Notes: generated by a model from the sequence alone, not told the origin. A stretch of 64,000 nucleotides of DNA from Rhynchonema sp. JSB1_4 (GCA_030248065.1 JASAMV010001308.1:27481-91480), one strand, 5' to 3'; positions 36,446-50,200 are shown, counted from the first letter of the stretch. Translations and numbers: made by a program.

Positions 36446-39400
36446 CGCCCACTTTGTACGTGTGTGTGGGCGTGCGTAAAGTCTGTAGCATACAGAACTG
36501 CATTTTATGCAAGCATGAGCCTTTCCATTTGCTTGCAAAGATTTTATCAATGATAATAATCCAGTTTGGAATGAAACATATCCATAGGTTCCGCCTTGTT
36601 GCTCGCCTGAGAACACACACAGCAGCGCGCAGTGCCAAACTGAGATTAGCACCGTTTTGAGCAAATTACGGTTGCTGCACACGATGGCACAGAACTGCTT
36701 GAGACCCTGTCTCCTGAACTATAGCATGTGCATTCCGAACTGTCCTTTCAGGAAGCCTCTGCTTTTGTACCATTCTTCACGTGCAGTTTTTACTATAACT
36801 TAGGTTGAAACCTCCACTAGAATTATGTAATGTTCGTTGCGGTTGCAGCTCATCAGGGAATACGAAATTCAGTTTTGTGAGGCAGATATTGCATTATTGT
36901 TGCAATTATCAGCCTAACAATAATGTTTGTAGCGCACTGCCGTCGGCTGCGTTTGATTCGGATATCTACATATGCATGCAAATGCATGATTGCAGATGCA
37001 TGCATCAAATGCATGATTGTACACAAATTATGGGAAACACAGTGCAGCAAAACCGAACCTCCGTCCAGCCCATATAAATATGTATCGTGCTTTGTTAATT
37101 TGGCATCTCACGAAATGGCCAGTTTCAACTGCCAACTGCATGCATATTGCACAGCAGAGCATGACAGAGCGCGTCGTCGCGTGCACCCCGGAGGCAGATT
37201 TTTCAAACAGTTTGTGCGCGCGCGTGGGCCTGAGAGACATCGCAAGCGCAAGAAGCACGTGGCCTCGGGGATAAATGGTCACCCCCGACCATCCCTTCAG
37301 TGGTATACACAAGCAGGGCACATCTATGGTCCATGTCAATCAAGTGCATCCAGCACCCCAATCTAAATTCAATGTTGTCGTCTATCAGTGGAAAGTGCTT
37401 CCTGCGGGTGTGTGTGTGATTCAAACCAAAGCGAATCCAATAAAAACCAGCCAGCCAGCCCACTGTGGACGTTTAGATTAGAAATTTTGATGATGTGTGT
37501 TTAAACGCCGCTGGCGGCATACTGTTTACAAAACGTCCCATTGACGATCCCTAACCGCCACGCGTTTGTGCCATTTGGCGGTTCATGTGCATTGCATGTT
37601 GTGGAAAGATGAAAATTTCACCGAACATCGCTTGACAACCAGCTGTGTGTGGTGTGGGACTTTTATACGCACGACATCAAAATGAACGCGGGATTTAACG
37701 CAATTTGATTGGCTGCCTTGTCACTTACCTACTGCTGCTCTCTCCGCCCCTTATCTTTTATTTTAGTCGTTGTGCGAATGTAAGCTACATACATATGCGC
37801 CCATTCTGCATTTATATGTGTATAGCCTCCATGGATTGATGGGCCAACTTTGCTAAACGGTAGCCACACGTTCGTGATCATGCCCTGCGCTTTTTATGAG
37901 CGATACTATACACACACAAGTTGTCCAACCAGTGACATGTGATAAATAACCGTGCACTGGCCAACTATGAACGTTTTTTGGTTTCGTTGGTGTGTAGGTG
38001 TTCCATGCCAACAGCATTGACATTGCGCAGCTCAATTATAGGTCTAAATCCGTATCGTTTTGATGGCACAGCAAACCTTTCTTCAGGCTTTCTTTCCAGC
38101 AAGCTTCAACACCGCGCATTGCGGACCCATCTGTCGCCCATCACAAAGTGCCGCATCGGCGGCATATGCGTTGAATACCATGAACGTTGTAGATTTGGGA
38201 ACACAGAAACATATTTTAAGCCAAAATAACTGTTTTGTTATGAACAAGTTAATTGTTTTCTCCACTGAAATGGTTCAAATCCTGATTCAAAACACAACGC
38301 GTGTGGTGAAGGACAATATCCGAATGTGCATCTATTCCGGCAACCGCACTTTCGAACAAGATCTTGAGAAAAGTCATAAAAAAAGTTAATTTTAAAAAAT
38401 CGATTGTATCCCCGGGGCCCAGGGCAGAAAGGTCTTGTAGGGATCCAACTGAAAGTGTGCTGAGTCATTCTTATTCATGCTTATTCTAAACATCGTTGAC
38501 GTAAGTCGTCGCAAAAGCAATGCTCATTTCTTGCGCACGTTTGGGTCAGCACATTGCATTTGACCCAACAGCGACGATTTGCGTCGACCATGTTAGAATT
38601 AGTCCATTTCTGTTCTGCGAGCAGCTTATGCATGAAAACATCGTTTAGCATGGCAAACGTATGTATTCAACTCGCGCACACGCACGCAACAGTGTTTTTT
38701 CTTGTTGCTTTTTGTTCTGAAGCATCAGCATATGAACCTATAGGTGTATGTACATATACATGTATACATGTTCATACTGTGCGATGAACGGTGGCGGCAC
38801 GGCTAAGAAGTGTTAGAACTAGAACCACTATATACTTGCACAGACACGGATGAACGACGGTGTACAGTACATAGTTGCCGTGCCGACGTCGTTTAAGTAA
38901 AGTTTAAGAAATTTCGACTAATGTTGCTGTGGATGTAAGGCACATCTGCTAAGCTTGGCACATCTTGATCGATATTTGAGGCGCCTTTCGTCATCTCATT
39001 TCACGAGTGCAGTGCGGATAATCTTGCGCGTACGTCAGAGAACTCATGTTTTGCGGTGCTTCAAAGTTTCGATATGCCTGGCAGCGAAATGGTACCAGCT
39101 GAGTGTAGTGGCCAAAGTATACTGCCTGTGCACCATGTTTGAAAGGCGTTTGCAAACTCTCTTATACTATGTAGTTCGACTTCGCGCCCGAAATTCGCTT
39201 CGGCCTTCCCCCGTGGCAAAGTGTACCGATATCTACAAGTATTCGATTGTTTTTTGCGCAAGCGCAACAGCGGTTAACACCATAAAACACACAGTTCTTG
39301 CTTTTTACTATTATTTGGTCAGCATATTTTATTACTGTCTCAAATCAAGTAGTTTTGCCGTGCTCATCTTTGCCCACGGTTTAAATTTATCTAATTTGAA

Positions 39401-39849
39401 CACCAGTTTTGCACGTACATACATACGTATATGCACTTTGTTACTGCGCTCTCGTTCCCAACCCCGTCGGAATAATATTGTTTTTTAATTGTCGTCGTAT
39501 TCCGTAATGATGGTGCGCCCATGTGTTATGCTACAACAACGTTTTCATCTTATCCAAAACAAGTTGTGCACGCGACTGAAGGTACCCACATTGTGTCTGA
39601 TTTTCACACATTGCAAATCATCCACGCAAACGGTCATTTCCTTTTTTCACATTCATTTACCAGATTCTCCGCATCTTACCGTTTGTATTGGACTTTTTTG
39701 CTCAAACCTTTCATTGCTTCCCGTTCTCGAGAATACTGTTAGTGAGGCACCTTGGTTGAGCTGACCTATTGTATGTACTGTATGTCAGCTTATCAGTCTT
39801 AATATCCGTCGCCTACAGCTATTCCGAAGGTGATTTGAGAAGTTTATAC

Positions 39850-40019
39850 ACAGTCAAACCTCCACATAGTGAACCTTTGCATGGTGAATCCCTCCACATG
39901 GTGAACCACCACACAGTCCCCCAAATTTCTGTGCTCCAGCTCTATACATTAGTGAATATTCTTCATAGTGAATAAAATAGTCGGGTCTCGTTCTGTTCAC
40001 TATGTGGAGGTTTGACTGT
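39850..40019. mobile_element. pogo/Tc1-like MITE
   Basis: ACAGTCAAACCTCCACATAGTGAAC at the left end is mirrored at the right end (GTTCACTATGTGGAGG...), giving a 170-bp element. A CAGTCAAACCTC terminus beside TA is typical of pogo/Tigger-type elements of the Tc1/mariner superfamily. The ends flank subterminal TGGTGAA words. Non-coding. Confidence 0.75.
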
Positions 40020-40089
40020 AAGATGATTGTGAGCCGCCAGCGTACAAATCCGGGTAAAAATACATACATATGCGTAGGAGTTATCCGCT

Positions 40090-40600
40090 TAAAGCCCCGG
40101 GTGCTCTTGATTGAAATTGGTGGAACATGGTTCCTCACGCAGAAAATAAAGAAACAATTTGTGTGTACATATATGTGTATGTATAGCTCCCTGGGGCTTC
40201 AAGTGGAATCGTTTCCACTTAGAACCATCGGGTGCTTCAAGTGGAAAATTGGGCGCTTTCAACCTAGTACAGTACATTTAGTTAGATACATTATGTAGTT
40301 GGGATGTTAGATGAATGAACAGTTTGACAATATTCGACCATTTATTTGAATGTAAACCGTCCTTGCTTGTATCTAAAGACGGTAAAGCAGCAGAAAAACA
40401 ACGCACATATTATGCGATATTTTTGACGCTTAAGGACAGATTTGAGCGATTTGGACAGTAAGTTTACCACTGGTCATAAAGCTGGACCGGCCCAGAAGCA
40501 ATAAATCCAATTTGAGCCCCGGGGCCTTAAGTGAAAATTTTCCACTTGGAGCTCCCGAGGGCCCTCTTCGGGAGGGCCCTTCAAGTAAAAAATTCCGGTA
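40090..40600. repeat. CTTCAAGTGGAAA repeat cluster
   Basis: GGGGCTTCAAGTGGAA, GTGCTTCAAGTGGAAA and GGGGCCTTAAGTGAAAA recur with mirrored TTTCCACTT words, and CTCCCGAGGGCCCTCTTCGG (40,552) forms a strong stem. Small palindromic repeats, origin unknown. Confidence 0.55.
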
Positions 40601-42052
40601 CTGTATAAGCAGCTATACTCTTCCTGTTGTCCGTGACTCTATTTCTGCCACCTCACCTACATATACACATACCGCACTGATGGCATCATGTACAGTGCAC
40701 CAAATCAAAGTTTTGGAGCATTTGAGTGCTTGAAAGCTTTCGCAATGCACGGCAGCAATGCCAAAAGTCCCCGGGGGCCGGTTGGCCGTGGTGGACGCAT
40801 CGTAATGTTCTTATGTTCAGACATATGACTGGACCTTGAATTTGTCATGAAAACAGGTTTACGGTAAGTATGTATAAACATGTACGATACAAGAATTTCA
40901 ATGGGTGTAGTTGCTTAGGTCCCATTCAATGGGACCCATTGCATGCGTCTTTTCGCGACATCATGTGACATTCAGCAACACCACATGTACATACAGTACT
41001 TGCAAATATAGTCGCAAACATCTAAGATTCAGAACCAACTTTGAACGGCCTCAGGCTCAAGCTGACAGATACGCAGACTTAAATGTATAACTGAGAGAAT
41101 GCACTCGCATTTTACGTGCCAGGTGATGTTTCAAGCTCAAAGCTTATTCTGCATCTGCTACATTCTTACATTGCTTATGTACGTGTCTAGATCCACCGCT
41201 GAGAAGAAAAGAATCGAATCGCATCAGCAGAACTTTTAGCCGCAGTAATAACCTGCGTATTGTGCGTTTGCGTCCGTTGCAGCGGTAAACACCAACTGCA
41301 GGCACCCGGCCTTCCCAGCAACATAATCGAAGTGTTTATCAACCGTCACATCGCTACCGATAATGGAGTGCTTTCGCTGTCTACCAAGTACCACTTATCT
41401 ATAATTTCAGCTTATTTCGTTTGCCGGTTGCTTTGGGTTTTGTCGCTGTTTTTGGTGATAATAATTTTTTTCAACGAAACACCGTGGTGGTTCGATTAAG
41501 TCCAGCCACTTTTGACTAGAGGTATATAATCGGGCTTTTCGGTCCCAACAGGTGTGCCATGCCCCATTTTAGCTCCGGCGATGGCGCTGAATATGATCTC
41601 CCATGCTGGTCTGTCTGAAATTAACCCTGTTTTTCTTTAACCATTCCATTCTAATCAGTAACTGCTACGTAGTATTTGTTTTATGCGCTTTCAAGCTTTC
41701 AACTGGCCATGTTTGAGAAATATTCACATAATATATTATACATGATCTGCGATGAAATTGTCAACTATGGGTATGCTTGATGGTGCATATACGTGCAAAC
41801 CTAATTTATGATTACGAGCGATACAATATGGTCACACTCTTATAAGGTTTTAGGCCCGCCTCCGGTTATAGCTATATGTTTTACACTTTCTGTCACGTAG
41901 TTTGCTGTATGCTCATGTGTTCTTCTCACAAGGTATAGCTAGCAGACCATAGTCCATCTTCAACCCTACTGCACACACGGGTTCACTTTGTCACGCACCG
42001 CTGTGCACATATGCCTGCTCTTCATGCGTAAACATACCACCTTACCATAATT

Positions 42053-42115
42053 ACAGTCTTCCCTCTCTATAGTGAACCTCCATATGGTGAATGCCTCAAG
42101 ATAGTGAACGACCTG
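42053..42115 (+). repeat. Single end of a pogo-like MITE
   Basis: ACAGTCTTCCCTCTCTATAGTG followed by CATATGGTGAATGCCTC resembles the left end of the 39,850 element. No matching right end was found nearby. Confidence 0.5.
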
Positions 42116-43273
42116 GCAAGTCCCGAAGATTCACGTGTTATAACCCTGTATCTGGTGTGAACGACTTCGCCGTCCGAGTGGTCCCACAAGTACTGAAATG
42201 CCTCTGGCATTGGGGTGGGGGTGTTGGTGGCGCTTGGTATCCGCTGCTGGCGTGCCACATGCGCTCATTTTTTGGGTGGCGCGCGTTATCCGCTCATCCA
42301 CCAGCACCAGAGATGCCCAGGGCACAAATCAGCAGAATTGACACGATTTGCCGTTTTACCCTGTTGTTCAGGGCGGGAAATATTGGTGTTGATATGTATC
42401 GCTTCAGAAATGGGCTTACTCACGTTCAATACAATCACTAGATCATGAACCATCAGGTGAATTCCAGAGAACGAAGTGTGTGTCCGGATCAGTTCAATTC
42501 ATGGAGCGTACACTGTATAGTTGTAGTGTCACACTGTCACATTGTGCTGTGCCCTTTCTCGTATCATGGACAGCTATGTGAATGCGCAGGAACAGAACAG
42601 TCGCGTGACATGAACTATTGTAAGTTTGGGAACGATATAAGGTAGCCAGATGTTGGTCGGTGACCGCGTGACATCAAGGTGGGTCAGGTAATGCACCGGT
42701 TTTGCAAGATCCAGCCTGATGAAGTTGTTTGTGTATGGTACCAAAGCACCATGTAACATCAGTCAGCTGGTTGTGTTTCTAACGCACAAAGCCTGCATTC
42801 ACCGGATGTCACGTTTCTGGGCGCTTTAGCCCCTGGCTTTAACTGATCACCAATAAGTTTCATCGCAGTAAACAGTGAAGCTTTCAACGTGAAATAACGG
42901 TTGCGTATAATGCTATATATGCATACAGACATCAATCACTTGCTTTTCTCCTGTATAGGTATTTACCGTCGACTTTTGAGTCACCTTGTGTCAACAGTTA
43001 CATGGTGGATGCATTTCGGTTGTCAAGCAGCTGAGTTGGTTAGATGCCTGTCGCAGCATCATAGAGATCGGTCGTTTTACAGTTTATCTGTTATTTATAT
43101 ATGAGAGGAAGGACTTTTCGTCTAAGGTTGTTACGTGATCATATCTAGATATAGTACGTCATCTGTGTTCCTCTGCGAATTTGTCCGACTTTTATTTGCA
43201 AACAAATCCAGCACGCCATTGGCCCCCTGAGCTGAACTGCAATCAGCAACTGACGCTTGATTTTGAATGAGTA

Positions 43274-43821
43274 TTAAAGGGTGTGTCTAACGTCTCTTAA
43301 CCCCATGTTTTATGAGGTGCAATCGAAAGATGACCTCGACAGCCCGCCGTATGCAAAAAACCGCGTCTTGTAGCTCGCTAAATCGCGAAATCTTGAGGGT
43401 TCCTTTTCGAATTAAATCAATTTCCGGACACAAAACTCCAGGCGCTTTTGAGTGGGCGCTACTCACGTTTGGCGTTTTTCTGCTGAAACATTGCATGTTT
43501 AAGCGCGGCTCAGCCGCCTACACAATGCACGTAGACGCTCAACACACACCGCTCTGGCTGCTGGCTTGACTGTGGACACAATGAATGTTTCATTTAACAC
43601 ATAGAAGCTGGTTTGTGTGTGTTTCGCTTCGTAGCTCTTTTCCGTCTGCTCAGTCTGAATTTTGTGTCCGGAAATTGATTTTATTCGAAAAGTAACCCTC
43701 AAGATTTCGCGATTTAGCGAGTTAGAAGACGCGGTTTTTTGCACACGGCGGCCTTTCGGGGGCATCTTTCAATTCCACCCAAAAAAACATGGGGTTAGGA
43801 GACGTTAGACACACCCTTTAA
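43274..43821. mobile_element. Foldback element flanked by TTAA
   Basis: TTAAAGGGTGTGTCTAACGT at the left is mirrored at the right end. The inverted similarity continues inward for about 165 bases, including CGCGAAATCTTGAGGGTT and TTTCCGGACACAAAA. TTAA stands at both outer borders, which could be a target duplication. The interior is not coding. Superfamily uncertain: TTAA suggests piggyBac, but the termini do not begin with the usual CCC. Confidence 0.8.
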
Positions 43822-44764
43822 ACGCAGTGAACTTGCACTCGGAGACATACAAGTATGTGTATCATTTAACATTTTTAGACACCATCTGCTTTTATTATTG
43901 AATGACTTATCGACAAACACCTTCCGTGAACGTTGGCTGATCTCCACTAATGGTCATATGGTTACTACTTCGTTAAACACGACACAGTTAAGCAATGAAC
44001 ATCATAAGTGCAGATCCTCTGCATATTTTCTTGTAAATTTCCGCGTTCCAAACTGTGCGTGTGAGCCTTGTGCGAAGAGCGAAGACAGTTAGATGGTTCA
44101 TGGATGCAATGAAAGAGAGCTGCTTTATGACACCATTTCTTACTATGTTCGGTGCGCTATTACACAATTCGTGTTTGCATCCTTTCATTATTTTTGAATT
44201 TGAGTTGCATAAATTGCTGAGAAACAAACTTCCGGGACGACCTTCACGGCCATAACTATGTATAGCTGTACGATTAGGTGACGTCACGGACGTAACATAC
44301 TTTCGTCGGCTTTATGTAGGTATGCTTACAGTTACGGCGCTGAGAAACATCAGTGGCGAGGCGAATGCGCATTATTATGCTCACATAAGTACATACCCTA
44401 ATCCGATTTATCTGAAAAGAATTCTGGAAACTGTTTTTTGCTCGAACTTTATCCGAGCATATCCAGCAAAATGACTGAGTCAAACCGGTTTCAGAGCAGC
44501 CAAACAAAATACCTCAGCCGTTGCTGTACTGACCAGAAGTCAACGCACTGGCACAGTCCGTGGAAATCGAACAAAAGAGACAAAATGTATTTGCTGCTGA
44601 CAAAGTCGGGTGTGCTGTGATTATTGCGAGAAACTATTAGGTACTGTACGCAAGTTTATATTCCTGAGTCTTTGTAAAGTGCGAATTGCACATTCTTTTA
44701 TTTCGGTTCAATTCTGCCGCAGGCTAGGGACCAAGGCATCATCCAAGCTTACTATCGTTCATAA

Positions 44765-44773
44765 TAATTTCAG
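44765..44773 (+). promoter_or_regulatory. Acceptor site 13 nt before kinase ATG
   Basis: TAATTTCAG ends 13 bases before the start codon. It is either the acceptor of a 5' exon or a trans-splice site. The frame stays open upstream of the ATG, so a longer N-terminus from an upstream exon ending in phase 2 is not excluded. Confidence 0.5.
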
Positions 44774-44786
44774 GTGTAGTGACAAC

Positions 44787-44910
44787 ATGCACAAACCACA
44801 GCCGAGTGCAGGTGAAGTGTTGGTGCAAGCATCAGCCAAGGCAAAGGAGACGCTGGTGTGGACCAAGCTGTCACCTGGTGAATTCAAGCAACTACAGGAA
44901 TACGCTTCAT
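44787..44910 (+). CDS. dgk: DGK exon 1
   Basis: Residues 1-41. [13 protein letters not shown] is the start of the RVH domain. Donor TTCAT/GTTGGT, phase 1; the split codon becomes Tyr with exon 2. Confidence 0.8.
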
Positions 44911-47204
44911 GTTGGTCATCGTTTTTAGAGCGTTTTGTGACTTGTTAAAGGGCGTGTGATTGGCTGTGACGCCACTGATCGCCGAGTCGAGTATTCTTGT
45001 CAACCACTCCACAATGAGCTGTTTTTGATCTGTTCAAATTAAACATTTGATGGTGTATGTTATGGGTGCAGCGATGATGTTAGTAGTATAAGGAACGAAC
45101 AAGTTCGTCCACCAACAATGAACAGAATTTGAATCACAACATTTTGAGTCATTGCTAATGTACACGACACGCGGTAAGCAGGAACAAAATGAAATATAAA
45201 GACCCGATGTCCAGGCCATTAATGTAACTGTTTAGCTGCACTAGCGACAGACCAACTACGCCATTTTGTGTATTGCCATGCGACAGGCGCCCAGCTATGG
45301 GTTGTATTCTAGCGTATCGTTCATGTCCATATACACATGCTAGAGGTATACCAAGGTATAGGTACATATGTAGCAGTCACTTTTTTACTATGCCGAGGTC
45401 ACGGGACAACTGCGACTTGCCAGATAAGCCGCCTCATCAATTGACTTGGGTCACTTGGCGTGCGCTTTTTTGTCAGTTTGCAAGTGTATGCGATCTTGAG
45501 GTCTGGATGTTAAAGCTGTTTGAAATATACACGAACTCGGTCTGGCTGTTTGGTTTCCGGCCACACTAAGTAATCTCGCTGTCATGGAAGACTTTTAAAC
45601 ACAACAATAGCCTCGGATTAAAAAAAACATTCTAGTCGCCTACACTCAGAGACCGCAAACGAATTTTATGTACATTGCATTATCTCCCGTTGAAAGCCCT
45701 GACCAGTATATATGGATACAACAGGTTACGGACTGTATCCCGGGTACATTATGTAGTTTAAGCTTCAGCAATGCAAAGAAAGAATTTCTGTGCGTTTATG
45801 TACCACCAAACCCCTGAGTTCATGGTATTTCAGTGCTGCTTACAAACCAAGCTTTAAGAGAACAATACATAAACTGCAAGCCTATGTATGTGCTATATAC
45901 CTATGTATAGTGGTGTACACAAGTCTTTCTTCATATGCCAGCCTTGTAGTAGCACAATAACGACTGGTATACTGCTGAATGCAGCAACCGAACCTGCAAC
46001 CAATGTATACCGAGTTTATTTCTCCATTGCATGCTGCAATGAATATACTGAAACTTCAGTACATACGCGTGTTGTGTGGTAGATGTCTTCCGAGCATAAA
46101 TTTTGAATTTTATATTTCTGGCACCAACTTTTTATGCCGCGCGCAGTCTGAGGTCATCGTTGCACCCCCTGATCCGGGCGCTATAAGGCACCAGCTGTAT
46201 TGTTTAGTGCACATGCACACACATGAGTGTTGGTAACCTGCCCCAAAGTTACATAGGCACTAGAGAGAGAGGGAGAGAGCTCGCAAAACTCAGAAAAATT
46301 AGGAAGCAATTCGTCAGCTTGCGTGGTGGCGCACTTTTTAGCTGCGCGCTCCAACCAAGTGCTTGTGTGTGTTATTGATGGTGGACTAATTGAGAAGTCG
46401 AAAATCATTTGTCACACTGTCGTTGTCATGCGCGGGCGGGTCTCTGACTGCGACTAGTATGTCTCCGCAAATTGCCGTTATCTGCCCCCAGCCGCCGCCA
46501 TAATTTGAAATTATGGACCACATGGCTTCGAGGCACATTCGTTTACTTCAAGCTCAAAGTTGTTACCGTCATTTCAAAGATTACGCTTCTAGCGAAAATG
46601 TCTGTCATCGGCATGGCTAACCGTAGAAATGAATCAAGATTTGTTCGAATTATAGATGAAGGCATAAGTTCCTCATGAGTCTTAGTGTTGTAATCGTACA
46701 ACTTTCGACGAAAAGGCATTCAGATATGTTTTGCGTCTCATTGGGCTGGTGTTCCATCATCATGCTAATTCATGTTCGAAGCACTAATGGGCAATCGCCA
46801 CCACTGACGTCGATGCCCGAAATCGGCAAAAGTTACGTGTAATTGACTTCGACAAGACACTGTATGCCAATATAAATCAGGCAGACTCTTCTTCATCAAC
46901 TTAGAACCCAAAATGACTATTAGGAAATTTGAATCCAATGGTGATGATCACATACGGCCGAACACAACGATATCGCAACAGATGTGCGACGGGGTGACCC
47001 CAAAAGATCGCCAACAAACCACACAAATAATCAATATTCAATCAAGATAATTGGTTGATCGGTGCGCTCGTGCGCCGCAATGTTTCATCCATCGCACATC
47101 CGATTGATTGCAGATTCGAGTACGCACATCAAGGACGTTCTCGATGAGTTCAAAGTCGGTGGTCAACTTGCACAGTACAACGACGAAACTGAGGTATGGT
47201 TGTA

Positions 47205-47271
<67 letters not shown>

Positions 47272-50200
47272 CAAAGAAACAGGGATGAAAGGGCCAGAAA
47301 CAGCGACTGCTTGAGCAGGACTTTAAGCCTAAGCCTAAAGCTAACGTTTAGGATGCAAGCTTTACTAAAAGAACAGCGCTCGTTGTTGTTAACGCCGTTG
47401 TTTTTGATCACTTGAGTGGGTATGTGGGCATATAGACTCGTTTTTGAAACATCATAACAATGAGTTTCCTTTGATGTTTCATTTCAAATATTATTTATCC
47501 CAATTGTCAGACCATCCAATACGAAGCGTTTGTCAAATTGCTCGATCTCTATTTGGAAGCGGCCGTGCCCGAGGAGCTGTGTCGACATTTGTTCATGTCA
47601 TTTATCAAACGGAGAAAACGTGAGTTTGTGAAACATCAACATGTCATATGTAGTTTCCGGTTTGTCACAATCGAGTCTAGGCATTGTTAAACCTGGTTTT
47701 TTGGGTTGAACCTACCTGTCCGGAACCATATTAGAGTATAACCATCCATCTGAGGATTGAACAAAAATCAAAGGCGAAGAAGCAGTTCGAAGTTAAGAAA
47801 CGACGCAACTGCTTGAAATAGGGCACTAGACCGTTTCAAGGCAAAGGCCAATGCGTCAAGGCCAAGTCTTTCATAATTTTTGTTCGCAATGAGAGTTTTT
47901 CGATTCAGTTTTTAGTGTGAACACTATTTTCAGCGAGTGCAAAGGTTGTTGTTTCGCCAATATACACTGGTCAATATCAGTGGTCCAACAGTGTTGGTCC
48001 AAACAAGCCTAAATTCATCTACTTCTTCAGCGACCGACGACGACTCGACGATGATGTACGGCTCGGTGGTCGAGCAGCACAAAATGTCCGCATCGACTTC
48101 CTTCCCAGATCAGGGCAAATTAACGAATTTGACGCAGCGAATCTCCGTGAAACAACAGACGATACGCGAAAAGATGACGCAGCTCACTGGACGCATACAG
48201 AACACGTTCAATGTTGCCAAATCAGGTCGGTCACGATTTCGGTGGACACGGATTGGGTCTCGGGTCTAATATAAGCGCTCAGGGCATGTGAGCGCAGCAA
48301 ATGTGGGCAAAGCCATATCCATATGCAGCAGCAAAGGAAATATGTAGTTGCAACACCCAACTATTATACACTTCCAGTAGCTGATCGGCATTACACAAGA
48401 TTGAGCCTGAATCCAAAGTATAACTCAATGACCAAGCAAGACCTGTTGAGGTGCGTTGACCCATTTGAAGGTGACGGGCCGTTTTTGATTCCAAGTCGCT
48501 GCATAATGAATGTTTGTTCGACGACGAAACTGCGCGGTTTCGCTCCTGTCAGCTCAAGGAGGCCGTGACAGACCGATTGTTATCTGTCGTGTTTGATGTG
48601 CAGGTAGTTGCCACAACGTGTCCTCAGTCAGCGACAACGCAAGTGCATCCGCCACGCCGCACACACCGACGGTGCTCAGTGGACGACCGGCACTCACTGC
48701 CAAACAGCGTGAGCATTGTGAAACATTAGTCAAAGGTCAGCACACCAGTGGGAGTTGCGCAGCAATGGGCTATCAAATTTTTTGTATCACATGTTTTCCA
48801 TGGGTGACAAAAATAATTCGAAACACAGGCCTGAGTCCCTGAGTCTTGTTCTTCTCGTATTCACACAGTTTTTGCGTATGATGTGAACTGAGGCTATTAC
48901 CATCCGATGAAACTTTCATCTTTTGCTTTTCACAATACTCTTTTGTAATCGAACGTCGCAGATTCGAACGGAGTATGAATCAAGTTTTCGTTATTCTCTT
49001 ATCCCACTTTGATTGAGTCATTGATGCGCGAGCAATCGAAATCAACTTGTCACGTTTTGTTTTGAAGACACGCACCGTGTATTCACTTTCATTACATATA
49101 ATTGACTATGCGTTCGCAGAGAACTGCGCGTCGTCGCAATCGCCCGGCGTAGCCGCAGCCAAAATGTCGTCGTCGATCGAATCCAGTCGCAATTCGAGTC
49201 GCAAATCCAACTGTAGCTCGACGAATGGACACGTGCCCAAGCAACGTTAGTTAGTCGGTTCATTTGACCGAGAGTTTCCATCCCGCCGCGAACGCATAGT
49301 TTTTTCGAGCGTGTTTGCTGGCGTACGTAAGATGCAACAATTAAAGTGTTAGTTTAGCCACTGGTTTACGTAGTACACTACGTACATATATTGTAGCAGT
49401 TCGCTTTTGATTGAGACCCAAGGCATGTGAGTGGGGCGTAGACGAAATTCCATGTCCGAGCGCATCCACAGTCCATCTTGCCACCCGCTCCACTATTATG
49501 TCCAGACAGCGATCTATTTTCGGCGTGATGGCGTTGATACTGGCTTCTATTCAATTCTACCCGACTGTTTGCTGAGCCAGTGGGCCCGCAACCTAACGAA
49601 AGGGCTGAACCTGAAAATACGCAAATCAGTAGAGCGCGAAGTCCGCGGTTTGCCGTCCGTCTGTGTGACCACAGTAACCAATCAATTGCAGTGCCCGACA
49701 CATCGCTGCCCAGCGCAAGTCCGCAAGACACTCCGATTGAAACATCAGCAGAAGCAACAGCGCGTGGTTCATCGACCGGTTCGGACGTGATCATTGACAT
49801 CGCCACCGCACGCGTCAGACTCAAGGACATTGTCTGCTATCTGTCCTTGCTGGAAGGCGGACAGCCTGAGGATAAACTCGAATGTATGTCCAAACGGATG
49901 TGCTATAGTAAATTTCCTATAATTCGCTGCCGTGCAGTGAGGTACATATACCGCCCGTAGTTAATGCCCAAATCTTTTTCGGACAGCGAACACACACGCA
50001 CCTTGCCAGCCGGCCAAGCTGGTGCGCAATGTTTCAGAATTGCGCGTGGTTGGCTGGCGTTCGGGTTTAGACGCGGACATTAAATACGGGCCGTATTTTA
50101 GTGCACGGCAATGAATTTAGAAATTTGCTATACCAGATACAAGTCCTCCACCCCCCGAATAAGCTCCCATTGTCTAATCACCCGCGCTCGACAGAATGTT

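Larger units (their letters stand above)
31272..44786. other. Gene-poor interval of 13.5 kb
   Basis: No exon with recognisable protein similarity is seen on either strand. Annotated content is limited to the inverted repeats and MITE-like elements listed separately. It may include untranslated exons of the kinase gene, since the kinase start exon is open upstream of its ATG. Confidence 0.6.

Noticed and set aside
36923..37366. 147-codon open frame in the gene-poor interval
   Set aside because: Composition follows the ATGCAT-rich DNA; no domain, signal peptide or splice context supports it.
38265..38290. GGTTCAAATCC resembling a tRNA T-loop
   Set aside because: The stem bases do not pair and no acceptor or D-arm is found in the right place.
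47038..47411. Open frames with long Val-Cys or His-Thr runs
   Set aside because: Translations of the GT microsatellite.
47934..48030. Longer version of kinase exon 4 starting at the TTTTCAG acceptor at 47,933
   Set aside because: From exon 3 it enters a different frame, which would not continue into exon 5; the acceptor at 48,030 fits the phase.
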